A stretch of 32,272 nt of DNA, taken from the NCBI GenBank assembly GCA_947074345.1, contig CAMTPH010000025.1, positions 1 to 32,272 of the forward strand. Reading direction: 5' to 3'. The DNA is from an uncultured Bacteroides sp. (GTDB lineage: Bacteria > Bacteroidota > Bacteroidia > Bacteroidales > Bacteroidaceae). The notes beneath the pieces are model-generated. The model worked only from the letters and a program-made list of their open reading frames with translations. It did not search any database and had not been told where the DNA came from. The translations under genes were made by a program, and so were the position numbers. This document shows, in pieces, positions 8,059 through 16,863 of this stretch; the first letter of the stretch is position 1; each line of letters opens with the position of its first letter.

Positions 8059-9102
8059 TTATTCGGGTTTATATTGTTGCAATGCCTCAATGAGCTTTAA
8101 ATTCTCACTGCGAGTACCTACAGTTACGCGCAAACAGTTATCGCACAATGATATGTTATGACGGTTTCTCACGATAATGCCTTTAGACACTAAATAGTTA
8201 TAGATAGCGACGGCATTGGTTACTCGTGCCAAAAAGAAGTTGGCATTGGATGGATAAATCTCGAGTACACATGGCAACTCAGCAAACGATTCCTCCAAGT
8301 AGACACGTTCTGATTTAAGAATCTTCACCCAGTTATCAATCTCATGATGACGATGAAGCATCTCCATCGCTTGATGCTGTGTAAGCAGGTTGATATTGTA
8401 TGGATACTTAATTTTATTGAGAATACCAATGATATCGGTCGATGCAAAAGCCATTCCCAGACGAATTGCTGCCGATGCCCATGCTTTAGAGAATGTTTGC
8501 AACACAACTAAGTTTGGATACTCTGCCAATCGAGTTGCAAAGCTTGGTTCTTCAGAGAAATCGATGTAAGCCTCATCAACAATCACGATTCCTTGAAACT
8601 GATTTAAGACTTTTTCTATTTCAGTAATGCTCAAATCATTGCCGGTAGGATTGTTGGGCGAACAGATGAATATCAATTTTGTATTATCATCAGTTGCCGC
8701 CAATAGCTTATCGGCAGATAGCTGGAACTTATCATCCAACAATACTTTGCGATACTCCACATCGTTGACCTCGGCACACACCAAGTACATGCCATAAGTA
8801 GGATCGATAGCCACTACATTGTCTATTCGTGGTTCGCAAAAAGCACGAAACATCAAGTCGATGGCTTCATCGCTACCATTGCCTAAGAATATATTCTCAG
8901 GGTTGACATGTTTAATCTTAGATATCTTCTTCTTTAAATCAATCTGCAACGGATCGGGATATCTATTGTGTGGCATATTGTAAGGACTTTCGTTTGCATC
9001 CAAAAAGACAGATGCAGCCACTCCTTTATATTCATCTCGAGCCGATGAGTATGGTTTCAACGACCATATATTGGCACGAGTTAGTTCTTGTAGAGTTTTC
9101 AT
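8059..9102 (-). CDS. hisC: Histidinol-phosphate aminotransferase
   Basis: A 347-residue PLP-dependent class I/II aminotransferase that converts imidazole acetol phosphate and glutamate to histidinol phosphate. Visible motifs are DANESPY near the N-terminus, SPNNPTGN (about 148-155), VDEAYIDF, the Schiff-base Lys206 in TFSKAW and the phosphate-binding Arg in IRLGMAFA. Normal length. It lies 14 bp after hisD and 11 bp before hisB, in one transcription unit. Confidence 0.96.
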   Translation of the reverse strand: MKTLQELTRANIWSLKPYSSARDEYKGVAASVFLDANESPYNMPHNRYPDPLQIDLKKKISKIKHVNPENIFLGNGSDEAIDLMFRAFCEPRIDNVVAIDPTYGMYLVCAEVNDVEYRKVLLDDKFQLSADKLLAATDDNTKLIFICSPNNPTGNDLSITEIEKVLNQFQGIVIVDEAYIDFSEEPSFATRLAEYPNLVVLQTFSKAWASAAIRLGMAFASTDIIGILNKIKYPYNINLLTQHQAMEMLHRHHEIDNWVKILKSERVYLEESFAELPCVLEIYPSNANFFLARVTNAVAIYNYLVSKGIIVRNRHNISLCDNCLRVTVGTRSENLKLIEALQQYKPE

Positions 9103-9116
9103 ATAGATTGGTTTCT

Positions 9117-10418
9117 TTAATCGTTTTTGGTAGATTGATTAATAGCATGGAGGCGAACTGTTACTGCATTTTTATGACCGTGCAGTTGTTCGTTGGCTGC
9201 CATTATCTCTATAGCAGGACCAATGTTTTGCAATCCTGTAGTAGACAGTTCTTGGAATGTTATTTTACGAATGAAGCTATCTAAACTTACTCCACTATAG
9301 GCATGTGCATAGCCGTTGGTAGGTAAAGTATGGTTAGTACCCGATGCATAATCACCGGCACTCTCTGGTGAGTAAGCACCAAGAAACACCGAACCGGCAT
9401 TAATGATTCGTTCGCCTACACTTAGATAATCAGCTGTTTCGATGATTAGATGTTCGGGAGCATAACGGTTCGTCATTTCGATAGCCTCATCCATATCTTT
9501 CACCAAAATCAATTTACTGTTATCAATTGATTGGCGTGCAATATCTTCGCGTGGCAATTCACTCAATTGCTTCTCAACCTCGGAGTAAACAGCCTGAAGC
9601 AGTTCGTTGGAAGTAGTGATAAGTATCGCCTGACTATCTACACCATGTTCAGCTTGCGAAATCAAATCGGCAGCTACAAAGGCAGCATTAGCAGTTTCAT
9701 CGGCCAACACTTCTACTTCGGATGGACCAGCTGGCATATCGATAGCCACATCGCGTAGACTAACCAACTGTTTGGCAGCAGTTACATACTGATTGCCCGG
9801 TCCAAATATCTTGTAAACCTTCGGAATAGATTCTGTGCCATAGGCCATAGCAGCAATTGCTTGAATACCGCCAACCTTAAATATCTTATTCACACCCGCT
9901 AGTTGCGCTGCAAATAGAATTGCAGGATGAATCTTTCCTTCTCTATTAGGAGGCGTACAAAGTACAATCTCACCACATCCGGCAATCTTAGCAGGAATAG
10001 CAAGCATCAATACGGTAGAGAATAACGGCGCTGTTCCACCTGGAATATATAATCCCACTTTCTCGATAGCAACCGCCTTTTGCCAACAGGTTACCCCTTC
10101 GGTTGTTTCAACCTTCTTGCCTACAAAGCGTTGTGCTTCGTGAAACTTCTCGATATTGTTTTTGGCAAGTACGATGGCAGCTTTTAAATCATCATCAACC
10201 AACTCAACTCCTTCGGCAATCTCTGCTTCAGTAACTGCAAGCGTATCGAGGTTGACTTTGTCGAAGATTGATTCATAGGCTATCACAGCACTATCGCCCT
10301 CATTGCGAACATCATTGATCACCTTCTGCACCGTATCAAATAGGTTTACTGTTTCCAGTACAGGGCGTTTCAATATCTCTCTCCACGTATCTCTCGATGG
10401 ATATTCTATTATTTTCAT
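9117..10418 (-). CDS. hisD: Histidinol dehydrogenase
   Basis: A 433-residue zinc enzyme that performs the last two oxidations from histidinol to histidine with NAD. Zinc ligands are recognisable: Gln and His in [12 protein letters not shown], Asp and the active-site His in [16 protein letters not shown], and the late His of [29 protein letters not shown] is the usual signature. It starts 12 bp after hisG. Confidence 0.97.
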   Translation of the reverse strand: MKIIEYPSRDTWREILKRPVLETVNLFDTVQKVINDVRNEGDSAVIAYESIFDKVNLDTLAVTEAEIAEGVELVDDDLKAAIVLAKNNIEKFHEAQRFVGKKVETTEGVTCWQKAVAIEKVGLYIPGGTAPLFSTVLMLAIPAKIAGCGEIVLCTPPNREGKIHPAILFAAQLAGVNKIFKVGGIQAIAAMAYGTESIPKVYKIFGPGNQYVTAAKQLVSLRDVAIDMPAGPSEVEVLADETANAAFVAADLISQAEHGVDSQAILITTSNELLQAVYSEVEKQLSELPREDIARQSIDNSKLILVKDMDEAIEMTNRYAPEHLIIETADYLSVGERIINAGSVFLGAYSPESAGDYASGTNHTLPTNGYAHAYSGVSLDSFIRKITFQELSTTGLQNIGPAIEIMAANEQLHGHKNAVTVRLHAINQSTKND

Positions 10419-10430
10419 TCTAGGCAGTTG

Positions 10431-11285
10431 TTAAGGAATCATTTTCTCGATAGGCAACACCAATATACCTTCGGCACCCAGTGCTTTTAGTTTACCAATA
10501 ATCTCCCAAAAGCGTTTCTCATCGAGTACGGTGTGCACAGAGCACCATCCCTCTTGTGCCAAAGGCATCACAGTAGGACTTTTCATACCGGGCAACACTT
10601 CGATGATGTCGTTTAGTTTATCTTTTGGCGCATTCATCAATACATACTTCTTATCTTCGGCAGTCTTTACGGCATCCATACGGAAAAGCAACTCTTCGAG
10701 AATCGCTTTCTTCTCGGCACTCATCTCTTTATTGCCTATCAATAGAGCTTCCGATTTCATAACTACCTCTACCTCTTTCAAACGGTTGCTTACTAAGGTA
10801 GAACCAGAGCTAACAATATCGAAGATCGCATCGGCTAAACCAATGCCCGGAGCAACCTCTACCGAACCGGTTATAACGTGTACTTCCGATGTTACCCCTT
10901 TCTCTTTCAAGAACGACGCTAAGATTTCGGGATACGAAGTAGCAATCTTCTTGCCTTCAAACCACTCAACACCAGGATAATCGATATCATTGGGCAGCGC
11001 CAACGACAAACGACACTTGCTAAAACCAAGACGTTTGATGATATCAGCGTCTTGGTTCTTCTCTACAAATTCATTTTCGCCCACAATACCCAAATCGGCT
11101 ACACCGGTAGCTACAGATTGTGGAATATCATCATCGCGAAGAAACAAAACCTCAACAGGAAAGTTTGACGATTGCACCAATAAAGTGCGTTTTGATGTGC
11201 TCAACTTAATATCCGATTCAGCGAGCAATGCCATTGTCTCTTCAAATAGACGACCTTTGGCTTGAACAGCTATTCTTAACAACAT
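10431..11285 (-). CDS. hisG: ATP phosphoribosyltransferase (long form)
   Basis: The first committed enzyme of histidine synthesis, joining ATP and PRPP. The ATG at 11283-11285 gives 284 residues beginning LLRIAVQAKGRL, the usual family start; an earlier in-frame ATG would include the attenuator as coding sequence. The PRPP-binding stretch (FDIVSSGSTLVSN) lies near residue 170. The C-terminal ~75 residues (VMPLAQEGWCSVHTVLDE onward) form the regulatory domain of the long, homohexameric form, the domain that binds histidine for feedback inhibition, so no HisZ is needed. It is controlled by the upstream leader peptide and terminator. Confidence 0.97.
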   Translation of the reverse strand: MLLRIAVQAKGRLFEETMALLAESDIKLSTSKRTLLVQSSNFPVEVLFLRDDDIPQSVATGVADLGIVGENEFVEKNQDADIIKRLGFSKCRLSLALPNDIDYPGVEWFEGKKIATSYPEILASFLKEKGVTSEVHVITGSVEVAPGIGLADAIFDIVSSGSTLVSNRLKEVEVVMKSEALLIGNKEMSAEKKAILEELLFRMDAVKTAEDKKYVLMNAPKDKLNDIIEVLPGMKSPTVMPLAQEGWCSVHTVLDEKRFWEIIGKLKALGAEGILVLPIEKMIP

Positions 11286-11318
11286 ATGCCTTAAATATTT
11301 AGATTTATATTTTACAGT

Positions 11319-11353
11319 AAAAAAAATAGGCTTACCATGCACTGGTAAGCCTA
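11319..11353 (-). terminator. his attenuator (intrinsic terminator in the leader)
   Basis: On the minus strand a perfect 10-bp stem (TAGGCTTACC, 7-nt loop, GGTAAGCCTA) is followed at once by eight T. It lies 42 nt after the leader peptide stop and 33 nt before hisG, the classic place for an attenuator. Reading through it is required for hisGDCB expression from the upstream promoter. Confidence 0.88.
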
Positions 11354-11357
11354 CTTT

Positions 11358-11385
11358 TATGATTAAAATTTATACAACAATCATA
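11358..11385 (-). promoter_or_regulatory. Second leader hairpin, possible switch element
   Basis: A 7-bp perfect stem (TATGATT / AATCATA on the minus strand, 14-nt loop) sits between the leader ORF and the attenuator. Its 5' arm could instead pair with the His-codon run (ATCAT). Next to it TGGGCT (11385-11390) could pair with AGCCTA of the terminator's distal arm. The switching logic is inferred, not shown. Confidence 0.45.
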
Positions 11386-11395
11386 GCCCACCGAG

Positions 11396-11443
11396 TTATT
11401 CGTTAGGAGAATGATGATGAATATGTACAAATGTATATTTCAT
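11396..11443 (-). CDS. hisL: his operon leader peptide
   Basis: A 15-codon ORF (MKYTFVHIHHHSPNE) with four His codons in five positions, all CAT, ending in TAA. It lies between a consensus promoter and the intrinsic terminator before hisG. Its pattern resembles enterobacterial HisL, which has a His run followed by Pro and an acidic residue. By analogy, ribosome stalling at the His codons under histidine starvation would prevent terminator formation. No Shine-Dalgarno sequence is seen, as is usual in this phylum. Confidence 0.85.
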   Translation of the reverse strand: MKYTFVHIHHHSPNE

Positions 11444-11465
11444 ATATTTTTCTATGATTATGCGA

Positions 11466-11496
11466 CAAATATAAAGTATCACAATGATACTACAAA
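11466..11496 (-). promoter_or_regulatory. his operon promoter
   Basis: On the minus strand -33 TTTG (11496-11493), a 19-bp spacer and -7 TATATTTG (11473-11466), an exact Bacteroidetes consensus. Transcription would start near 11460, about 15-20 nt before the leader peptide ATG. Confidence 0.8.
11476..11490. promoter_or_regulatory. Palindrome inside the his promoter spacer
   Basis: GTATCA-CAA-TGATAC is a perfect dyad filling the spacer between -33 and -7. Part of it, TATCACAAT, recurs at 11502-11510. This is a good candidate operator for an unknown repressor acting in addition to attenuation. Confidence 0.45.
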
Positions 11497-11526
11497 ATAA
11501 TTATCACAATTTGTTTCTATTTTATA

Positions 11527-12018
11527 TCAAATTAAAGGTAATAGTTCTTCTGGTTCTACTTTACATTCTTTGAAATACATCTCTTTTTCGGCCTTTTCTT
11601 TAGAGAATGTAAAGTAAGTACATACTGCATCGCTACAAAGCTCACCATCCTTATTATAGAGCTTGGCGTCGATGATAATGATGTTGCGTTTTACCTCACG
11701 TATTGAAGCACGAAGTACAACATGCGAATCGTTGGTACTGATAGGTTTGCGATAGCGAGTCTCCATCTTAGAAGTAACACCGGTAGTTTGCAATTTGCAT
11801 ATCACCACCCATGCACAAATCTCATCCAACAAGACAGCTTGTATACCACCATGAAGTGTATTCAGCCATCCTTGAAACTCAGGACGAGGTTTCCAGATGC
11901 TTACTATTTCATCGCCATCTTCATAGAACTCCATTCTTACTCCCGATTCATTATCGGGCGAACAACCAAAACAGTTGTATCCTTCAAGACCTTTCCAGGG
12001 GTTAATTATCTTCTTCAT
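11527..12018 (-). CDS. PaaI-family hotdog thioesterase
   Basis: A 163-residue acyl-CoA thioesterase-like protein. The hotdog core shows LHGGIQAVLLDEICAW (His56-Gly57-Gly58 with Asp65 and Glu66), the active-site region of PaaI/YbgC-like enzymes. An N-terminal NCFGCSPDNESG motif with two Cys is common in this subgroup. It would hydrolyse acyl- or aryl-CoA; the substrate is not predictable. It starts 15 bp after the YD-repeat gene on the same strand and is probably cotranscribed with it. The his promoter lies just beyond its stop, with no terminator evident between. Confidence 0.85.
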   Translation of the reverse strand: MKKIINPWKGLEGYNCFGCSPDNESGVRMEFYEDGDEIVSIWKPRPEFQGWLNTLHGGIQAVLLDEICAWVVICKLQTTGVTSKMETRYRKPISTNDSHVVLRASIREVKRNIIIIDAKLYNKDGELCSDAVCTYFTFSKEKAEKEMYFKECKVEPEELLPLI

Positions 12019-12033
12019 ATCTGATATCGATTT

Positions 12034-13626
12034 TTAGTTATAATAGACATACTCGCGCTCTTCGTAAACGGTCGATATATCATTTACAAACTTAACTTTC
12101 TTTTTCCAATTTCCATGTTCATCGTTATAGAATTTGTATACATAATCGATGGCAGGCTGATCGTTAAATGCTTCAGAACCACCTATTAATTTACCGTTTT
12201 TATTGTATTTATAGGTTAGCAGTTCGATTTCGCCATTGTCATTCTCAACCAATTCTTCTTCAACTCGTCCACGCGAATTCCATTTACGTTTTATATTCTT
12301 GAACTCAACACCTAAGTCGATTTGCGGTTTCAAGAGAACTTGTTCTTCGATAAGCTGACCGAAGCCATCGTACAGATAAGCCATCTCGGCACATTTAGTA
12401 CCATCTTTGGCATACCATATCTGTGCCACACAGTTGCGTTCTATATTATAGTGGAAGATACCCTTATGAGAAATCTCACCAGCAGCTGTTTTAATTACCT
12501 TATTCTTTAATTGACCTTGTGCGTCGTAGTTCCAATCAACGCTTTGCTTAAGATTACCGTTGGCATCTTTGCGATTCTCTTTCACCACTTGATCGTTATC
12601 ATTATACACATATTGAGTAGCACCTAACTTCACTCCCACTTCCGAGTAATGAACCTCTTTGGTTTTATGTCCTGCTGCATCAAACTCATATACATAAAAC
12701 ACGCCCTGTTTTGCACCTTTATCAATACTACCCGGTCCTTTATGAATGGCTTTATAAGAAGATTGTTTCACCGTTTTCACCCGATGTTGCAAATTGAGTT
12801 GTTGACATTGAGTAGTCAGTGTATCGTAGTCGATGGTACGCAATGAGATAAACTGAGGCACACTATCGGTCAGTTCAGTTCGTTTCACCCAGTTATCATA
12901 ACAATCATATTCGAAAACGACCGTTTGTTCCAGAATAGCTATAGAGTCATTGGGCAGATTCTTGAGAATCATTGCATCTTTCATCGCTGCAATATCCAAT
13001 CCTTTGAGCAACCTTACAGGTTGTTTATCGTGCTTTTCAGGCTTGCGAACTATTATCCTTGGCACACCTTTAATGGCACGTTCTTGGTTTACCTCAATCA
13101 GTTCACCATCGCCATTGTACACATAGTAATCAATGTAGATATATCGGTCATTTTGTGGTTCTCCTTTCTGATTGAGTACATTATATTCATGAATCAGCTT
13201 CTCAAACTTACCATCAGCATAAAAAGACAAATCACTTTTGGTAATTAGTACGCCTACACTATCCACACACAACACACCCACCAAGCGACCTTGTTCATCG
13301 TACGAGTAACTGTAATCGCGGAATGGTTCTTTTTGAGAAGTAGCTATCTGACGAGCTACGCGATTGTCATTATTGTAGGCATATTGTATCTGTCTAACAG
13401 TTTCACCTTTATCATTGACTTGTCGCTCTATCCACACACGTCCCAATTCATCGTAACGTACATAGTTAAAGTGGGCAACAATAGCACCCGTAGTGAATGT
13501 AGAATCTTTGGCAACGGCTTGATAGATAGTAGTGCGAGTCTTTTTAATCGGCTTATTGCCGTTGACTTGTGCAGTTAGCATAAGCGGGAATATAGGTAGT
13601 ACTAGAAGAGATAAGACCTTATTCAT
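12034..13626 (-). CDS. Exported YD-repeat-like protein of unknown function
   Basis: A 530-residue protein with a signal peptide (MNKVLSLLVLPIFPLMLTAQ). The rest is about a dozen imperfect 20-25-residue units with the YD-repeat pattern, for example YDELGRV (from residue 58), YNNDNRV (84), YDEQGRL (109), YNGDGEL, FDAAGHK, YNDNDQV, YDAQGQL and YDGFGQL. These units are typical of Rhs/teneurin shells and form stacked beta strands. It lacks the long Rhs core and any visible toxin domain. It is likely periplasmic or surface exposed. The gene begins just downstream of the fuc operon terminator and runs into the thioesterase gene. Function unknown. Confidence 0.8.
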   Translation of the reverse strand: MNKVLSLLVLPIFPLMLTAQVNGNKPIKKTRTTIYQAVAKDSTFTTGAIVAHFNYVRYDELGRVWIERQVNDKGETVRQIQYAYNNDNRVARQIATSQKEPFRDYSYSYDEQGRLVGVLCVDSVGVLITKSDLSFYADGKFEKLIHEYNVLNQKGEPQNDRYIYIDYYVYNGDGELIEVNQERAIKGVPRIIVRKPEKHDKQPVRLLKGLDIAAMKDAMILKNLPNDSIAILEQTVVFEYDCYDNWVKRTELTDSVPQFISLRTIDYDTLTTQCQQLNLQHRVKTVKQSSYKAIHKGPGSIDKGAKQGVFYVYEFDAAGHKTKEVHYSEVGVKLGATQYVYNDNDQVVKENRKDANGNLKQSVDWNYDAQGQLKNKVIKTAAGEISHKGIFHYNIERNCVAQIWYAKDGTKCAEMAYLYDGFGQLIEEQVLLKPQIDLGVEFKNIKRKWNSRGRVEEELVENDNGEIELLTYKYNKNGKLIGGSEAFNDQPAIDYVYKFYNDEHGNWKKKVKFVNDISTVYEEREYVYYN

Positions 13627-13658
13627 AAATTAGATATGTTTGTTTAGTATTATATAAG

Positions 13659-13697
13659 AAAAAAACTCTTTACCTTACATCAACGCAAGGTAAAGAG
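13659..13697 (-). terminator. fuc operon terminator
   Basis: A perfect 11-bp stem (CTCTTTACCTT / AAGGTAAAGAG) with a 10-nt loop, followed on the minus strand by seven T. It lies 40 bp after the fucP stop. Confidence 0.88.
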
Positions 13698-13737
13698 CAA
13701 CAAATATAAACAATTAAGTATGAATTAAACGTACAGA

Positions 13738-15063
13738 TTATAATTTTATGTGCAACTTCATTCTAAGATAAGCTCTGTGTCCGTAGATAGCAATTACTAC
13801 AAAACAGATAAATGGAAGAATGAATGATATATTTACAGCAGGAAACCCGCCGATAGATTGCATATCGATAATGCTTGCTTGCAATGGAGGAAGTATTGAT
13901 CCACCTAAGATAGCCATGATTAAACCGGCTGCACCAAACTTAGCATCCTCGCCCAATCCACGCAATGCGATACCGTAGATAGTTGGGAACATCAACGACA
14001 TACATGCCGATACTGCCACCAAGCAATACATGCCCAAGATATTTTGGAATACGATAACGCCAATCATAAACACACCAGCCGAGATAGCAAGGATACGCAA
14101 TAGCAATCCTGGATTCAGATAGCGTAAAATAAATGTACAGATAAAACGGCTAATACAGAAGATGATCATCGCAAATATATTAAATTTTTGAGACAACACT
14201 TCGGCTGCTTGCTCTTCCATGCCTTGAGACATAAACAGGCGTGTACCGTATTGAATAACGAATGTCCAGCACATGATTTGTGCACCTACATAAAAGAACT
14301 GCGCCACTACCCCTTCGCGATAGTTATGTATAGAGAAGATTCTCTTCAATGTTGGTCCGAAGTTAATGCTGTGCGATTGGTCGCTATTCTTTGGCATCTT
14401 AACCAAGTAGATAAGAATGAACATAGCCAATATTACCGCTCCAATCACCAAGTAAGGAGCTATCAGTGTGCCTAAGTCAGCACTCTTCACCACTTCAAAC
14501 TCTTCGGGCGATAGTTCTGCTCTTTCGGCAGTACCCATTGGGTTCAAGCGATTTTGGATAAAGTTCATGGCAACAAACATACCCAATAGCGAACCCATTG
14601 GATTAAACGATTGAGCCAAGTTCAAACGACGAGTAGCTGTTTCTTCAGTACCCATCGATAAAATATAAGGATTACAACTTGTTTCAAGAAACGACAGTCC
14701 GCAAGTCAAGATAAAATAAGCAGCCAAGAAAGGATAGTAATTACCTATCATCATAGCCGGAAAGAAAAGTAATGCCCCAATAGCATATAATCCCAATCCC
14801 ATAAGCACACCCGCTTTGTAAGAGTACTTACGAATAAAGATAGCTGCCGGGAAAGCCATGGCGAAATATCCACCATAAAATGCCACCTGTACCAAAGCAC
14901 CATCGGTAACACTCATTCTGAATATTTTAGAGAATGCCTTCACCATCGGATTGGTTATATCGTTGGCAAAGCCCCAAAGCGCAAAGCAGCTCGTTATCAG
15001 AATAAAAGGAATCAGATAGCTGACTCCATCTTTACTTATGATTGAGTTTTTGTTGTTTTTCAT
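13738..15063 (-). CDS. fucP: L-fucose:H+ symporter
   Basis: A 441-residue, twelve-helix MFS permease of the FucP family that imports L-fucose. Asp35 in WGFANDITNP and Glu127 in FLETSCNPYI appear to match the two proton/sugar-coupling acidic residues of E. coli FucP (Asp46, Glu135). NLAQSFNPMGSLLG is characteristic of the family. It is the last gene of the fucose operon, 12 bp after the mutarotase gene and followed by a terminator. Confidence 0.94.
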   Translation of the reverse strand: MKNNKNSIISKDGVSYLIPFILITSCFALWGFANDITNPMVKAFSKIFRMSVTDGALVQVAFYGGYFAMAFPAAIFIRKYSYKAGVLMGLGLYAIGALLFFPAMMIGNYYPFLAAYFILTCGLSFLETSCNPYILSMGTEETATRRLNLAQSFNPMGSLLGMFVAMNFIQNRLNPMGTAERAELSPEEFEVVKSADLGTLIAPYLVIGAVILAMFILIYLVKMPKNSDQSHSINFGPTLKRIFSIHNYREGVVAQFFYVGAQIMCWTFVIQYGTRLFMSQGMEEQAAEVLSQKFNIFAMIIFCISRFICTFILRYLNPGLLLRILAISAGVFMIGVIVFQNILGMYCLVAVSACMSLMFPTIYGIALRGLGEDAKFGAAGLIMAILGGSILPPLQASIIDMQSIGGFPAVNISFILPFICFVVIAIYGHRAYLRMKLHIKL

Positions 15064-15075
15064 GTTAGTCAGTTA

Positions 15076-15465
15076 TTAGTCGTAAAGGTAAAAAATTCGT
15101 TCCATCTGTTGCCACTTCTGTGCAGAAGTGGCACCTGGTTTTACTAATTGGAATACAGCCATATAGTCTTCCCACTCTTGCTGTCGATGCAGTGTAGCGA
15201 GTCGAGCCATAGCACTGTCCCAATCAAAATCTAAGGGAGTTTCAACAATCATGAATAACCGCGTACCTAATATATAGAGTTCCATTTCAAGAATACCTAC
15301 CTCTTTGATACCCGCTATAATTTCGGGCCAGGCAAACTCTTTGCTATGGCGTTTTTTATATTCAGTGATTAGTTCTGGATTATCGCGCAAATCAAGAGTT
15401 TGGCAATAACGTTTCACAGCTTGTTTATACTGTTTCACAGGATAACCTTCGGTACGTGCATTCAT
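15076..15465 (-). CDS. RhaM-family sugar mutarotase, probably for L-fucose
   Basis: A 129-residue protein of the L-rhamnose mutarotase family (small dimeric alpha/beta barrel), seen in EYKKRHSKEFAWPEIIAGIKEVGILEMELY and in LFMIVETPLDFDW. It is somewhat longer than E. coli RhaM (104 residues). The family interconverts alpha and beta anomers of 6-deoxy sugars. Its place between the kinase and fucP genes suggests L-fucose, although the fold is the RhaM type and not the FucU type. Twelve-base gaps on both sides show it belongs to the operon. Confidence 0.85.
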   Translation of the reverse strand: MNARTEGYPVKQYKQAVKRYCQTLDLRDNPELITEYKKRHSKEFAWPEIIAGIKEVGILEMELYILGTRLFMIVETPLDFDWDSAMARLATLHRQQEWEDYMAVFQLVKPGATSAQKWQQMERIFYLYD

Positions 15466-15477
15466 GATATTTAAGTA

Positions 15478-16863
15478 TTAAATGATTGTTTCCACTTCAT
15501 TTTTGTTATTAATATCATTCGAGGCAATAGCTTGAACCAATATATTACCAATGGTTGTAGCTTCTACAGGACCCGCTTCAACAGGTATTCCCAGTGCCTC
15601 TTCGGTCAATCTATTGAGTAACCAGTTGCGACTACCACCTCCAATTATATGAAGTTTCTCAACGGGTTTTGGCAATAGACTATTAAGATTAATAACAGCT
15701 TTTTTGTAACGTGCTGCAAGCGATTGAAGAACGCATCTCACAAACTCACCTTGTGTTTGAGGTATTTGTAGCTGATGCTCTTTACAGTAATCAACAATAG
15801 CCTGCTGCATATTCAACGGATTTTGAAAGATATTATTATCTACATCAATCACAGAAAAGTCGCCCACCTTGTCGGCTTCGGTCATCAAATACTGATAATC
15901 AATATTCATGTCTTCCTTTTTCCATTCGGCCATCAATCGTTGTAGTATCCACAATCCGGTGATGTTTTGTAGGAATCTTATTTTACCGCCTACTGCCCCT
16001 TCGTTAGTGAAACCGGCAATACGAGCCTCTTCGGTTAGAATAGGTTGATCTAACTCGATGCCCAAAAGCGACCATGTGCCCGAACTTAAGAAAGCCGTTT
16101 GCGAATGATCTTCGGTAGCATAAGGCACAGCATATACAGCGCTTGCAGTATCGTGCGAGCCAACTGCTATGACTTCTACATCGTAGTCAATGCCCAACTC
16201 TTCGCATATCTCTTTTTTGATTTTACCTCTTGTTGTACCCGGCATTAAGATAGTACCGAATAGATGACGAGAAAATCCTAATTTATCAATAAGCGACCAG
16301 TTCCAATCTTTTGTTTTTGCATCAAGCAGCTCGGAAGTCGAAGCGATAGAATACTCTACATTGGCCTCGCCAGTCAAGAAGTAGCTAAACAAATCGGGCA
16401 TGAACAAGAGTTTATCAGCCACCTGAAGCGCAGCATCATTGCTCTTTTTCAAGCTGTAAAGCTGAAAGAGTGAGTTGATAGACATCATCTGTATGCCAGC
16501 CTCCGCATAATGTGCGGCAGCATCGTTGGCAAATAACTCTTCGGGTAGTCCGTCGGTACGCTGATCGCGGTAGCAAACAGGGTTGCCCAACAGGTTGCCT
16601 TGCGCATCAATCAGTCCAAAGTCTACTCCCCACGTATCGATACCAATACTTTTTACCTTATACCCTTTGATAATCGCCATACGGATGCCTTGCTTCATCT
16701 CTTCGAAGAGCGACAAGAAATCCCAATAAAGGTGGTTGCCCAACTTTACTTGGCGGTTTTGGAAGCGATGAATTTCTTCAAATTTCATTTGCTTGTTTTG
16801 GATGGTAGCAGCCATTACACGGCCGCTACCTCCTCCAAAATCAATTGCTAAATAGACATTCAT
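15478..16863 (-). CDS. fucK: FGGY-family kinase, probable L-fuculokinase (rhamnulokinase-like)
   Basis: A 461-residue ATP-dependent sugar kinase. Phosphate-binding motif YLAIDFGGGSGRV is at the N-terminus, followed by SIGIDTWGVDFGLID with the likely catalytic Asp; the C-terminal ATP site shows LHIIGGGSRNWLLN. These motifs resemble rhamnulokinase RhaB more than E. coli FucK. The operon (isomerase, aldolase, permease for fucose) argues that the substrate is L-fuculose, giving L-fuculose-1-phosphate for FucA. Its ATG overlaps the fucA stop by one base, which suggests translational coupling. Confidence 0.88.
   Translation of the reverse strand: MNVYLAIDFGGGSGRVMAATIQNKQMKFEEIHRFQNRQVKLGNHLYWDFLSLFEEMKQGIRMAIIKGYKVKSIGIDTWGVDFGLIDAQGNLLGNPVCYRDQRTDGLPEELFANDAAAHYAEAGIQMMSINSLFQLYSLKKSNDAALQVADKLLFMPDLFSYFLTGEANVEYSIASTSELLDAKTKDWNWSLIDKLGFSRHLFGTILMPGTTRGKIKKEICEELGIDYDVEVIAVGSHDTASAVYAVPYATEDHSQTAFLSSGTWSLLGIELDQPILTEEARIAGFTNEGAVGGKIRFLQNITGLWILQRLMAEWKKEDMNIDYQYLMTEADKVGDFSVIDVDNNIFQNPLNMQQAIVDYCKEHQLQIPQTQGEFVRCVLQSLAARYKKAVINLNSLLPKPVEKLHIIGGGSRNWLLNRLTEEALGIPVEAGPVEATTIGNILVQAIASNDINNKNEVETII

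Noticed and set aside
10531..10980. 149-codon open frame opposite hisG
   Set aside because: It lies wholly within hisG on the other strand and has no family pattern; hisG is certain. The same applies to long frames opposite dsbD (24206-24637) and metH (29232-29714).
11286..11342. N-terminal extension of HisG by 19 residues
   Set aside because: It would translate through the intrinsic terminator; the family start is MLLRIAVQAKGRL.
12034..13626. Rhs/polymorphic toxin
   Set aside because: YD-like repeats are present, but there is no Rhs core boundary motif, no toxin tip and no immunity gene next to it.
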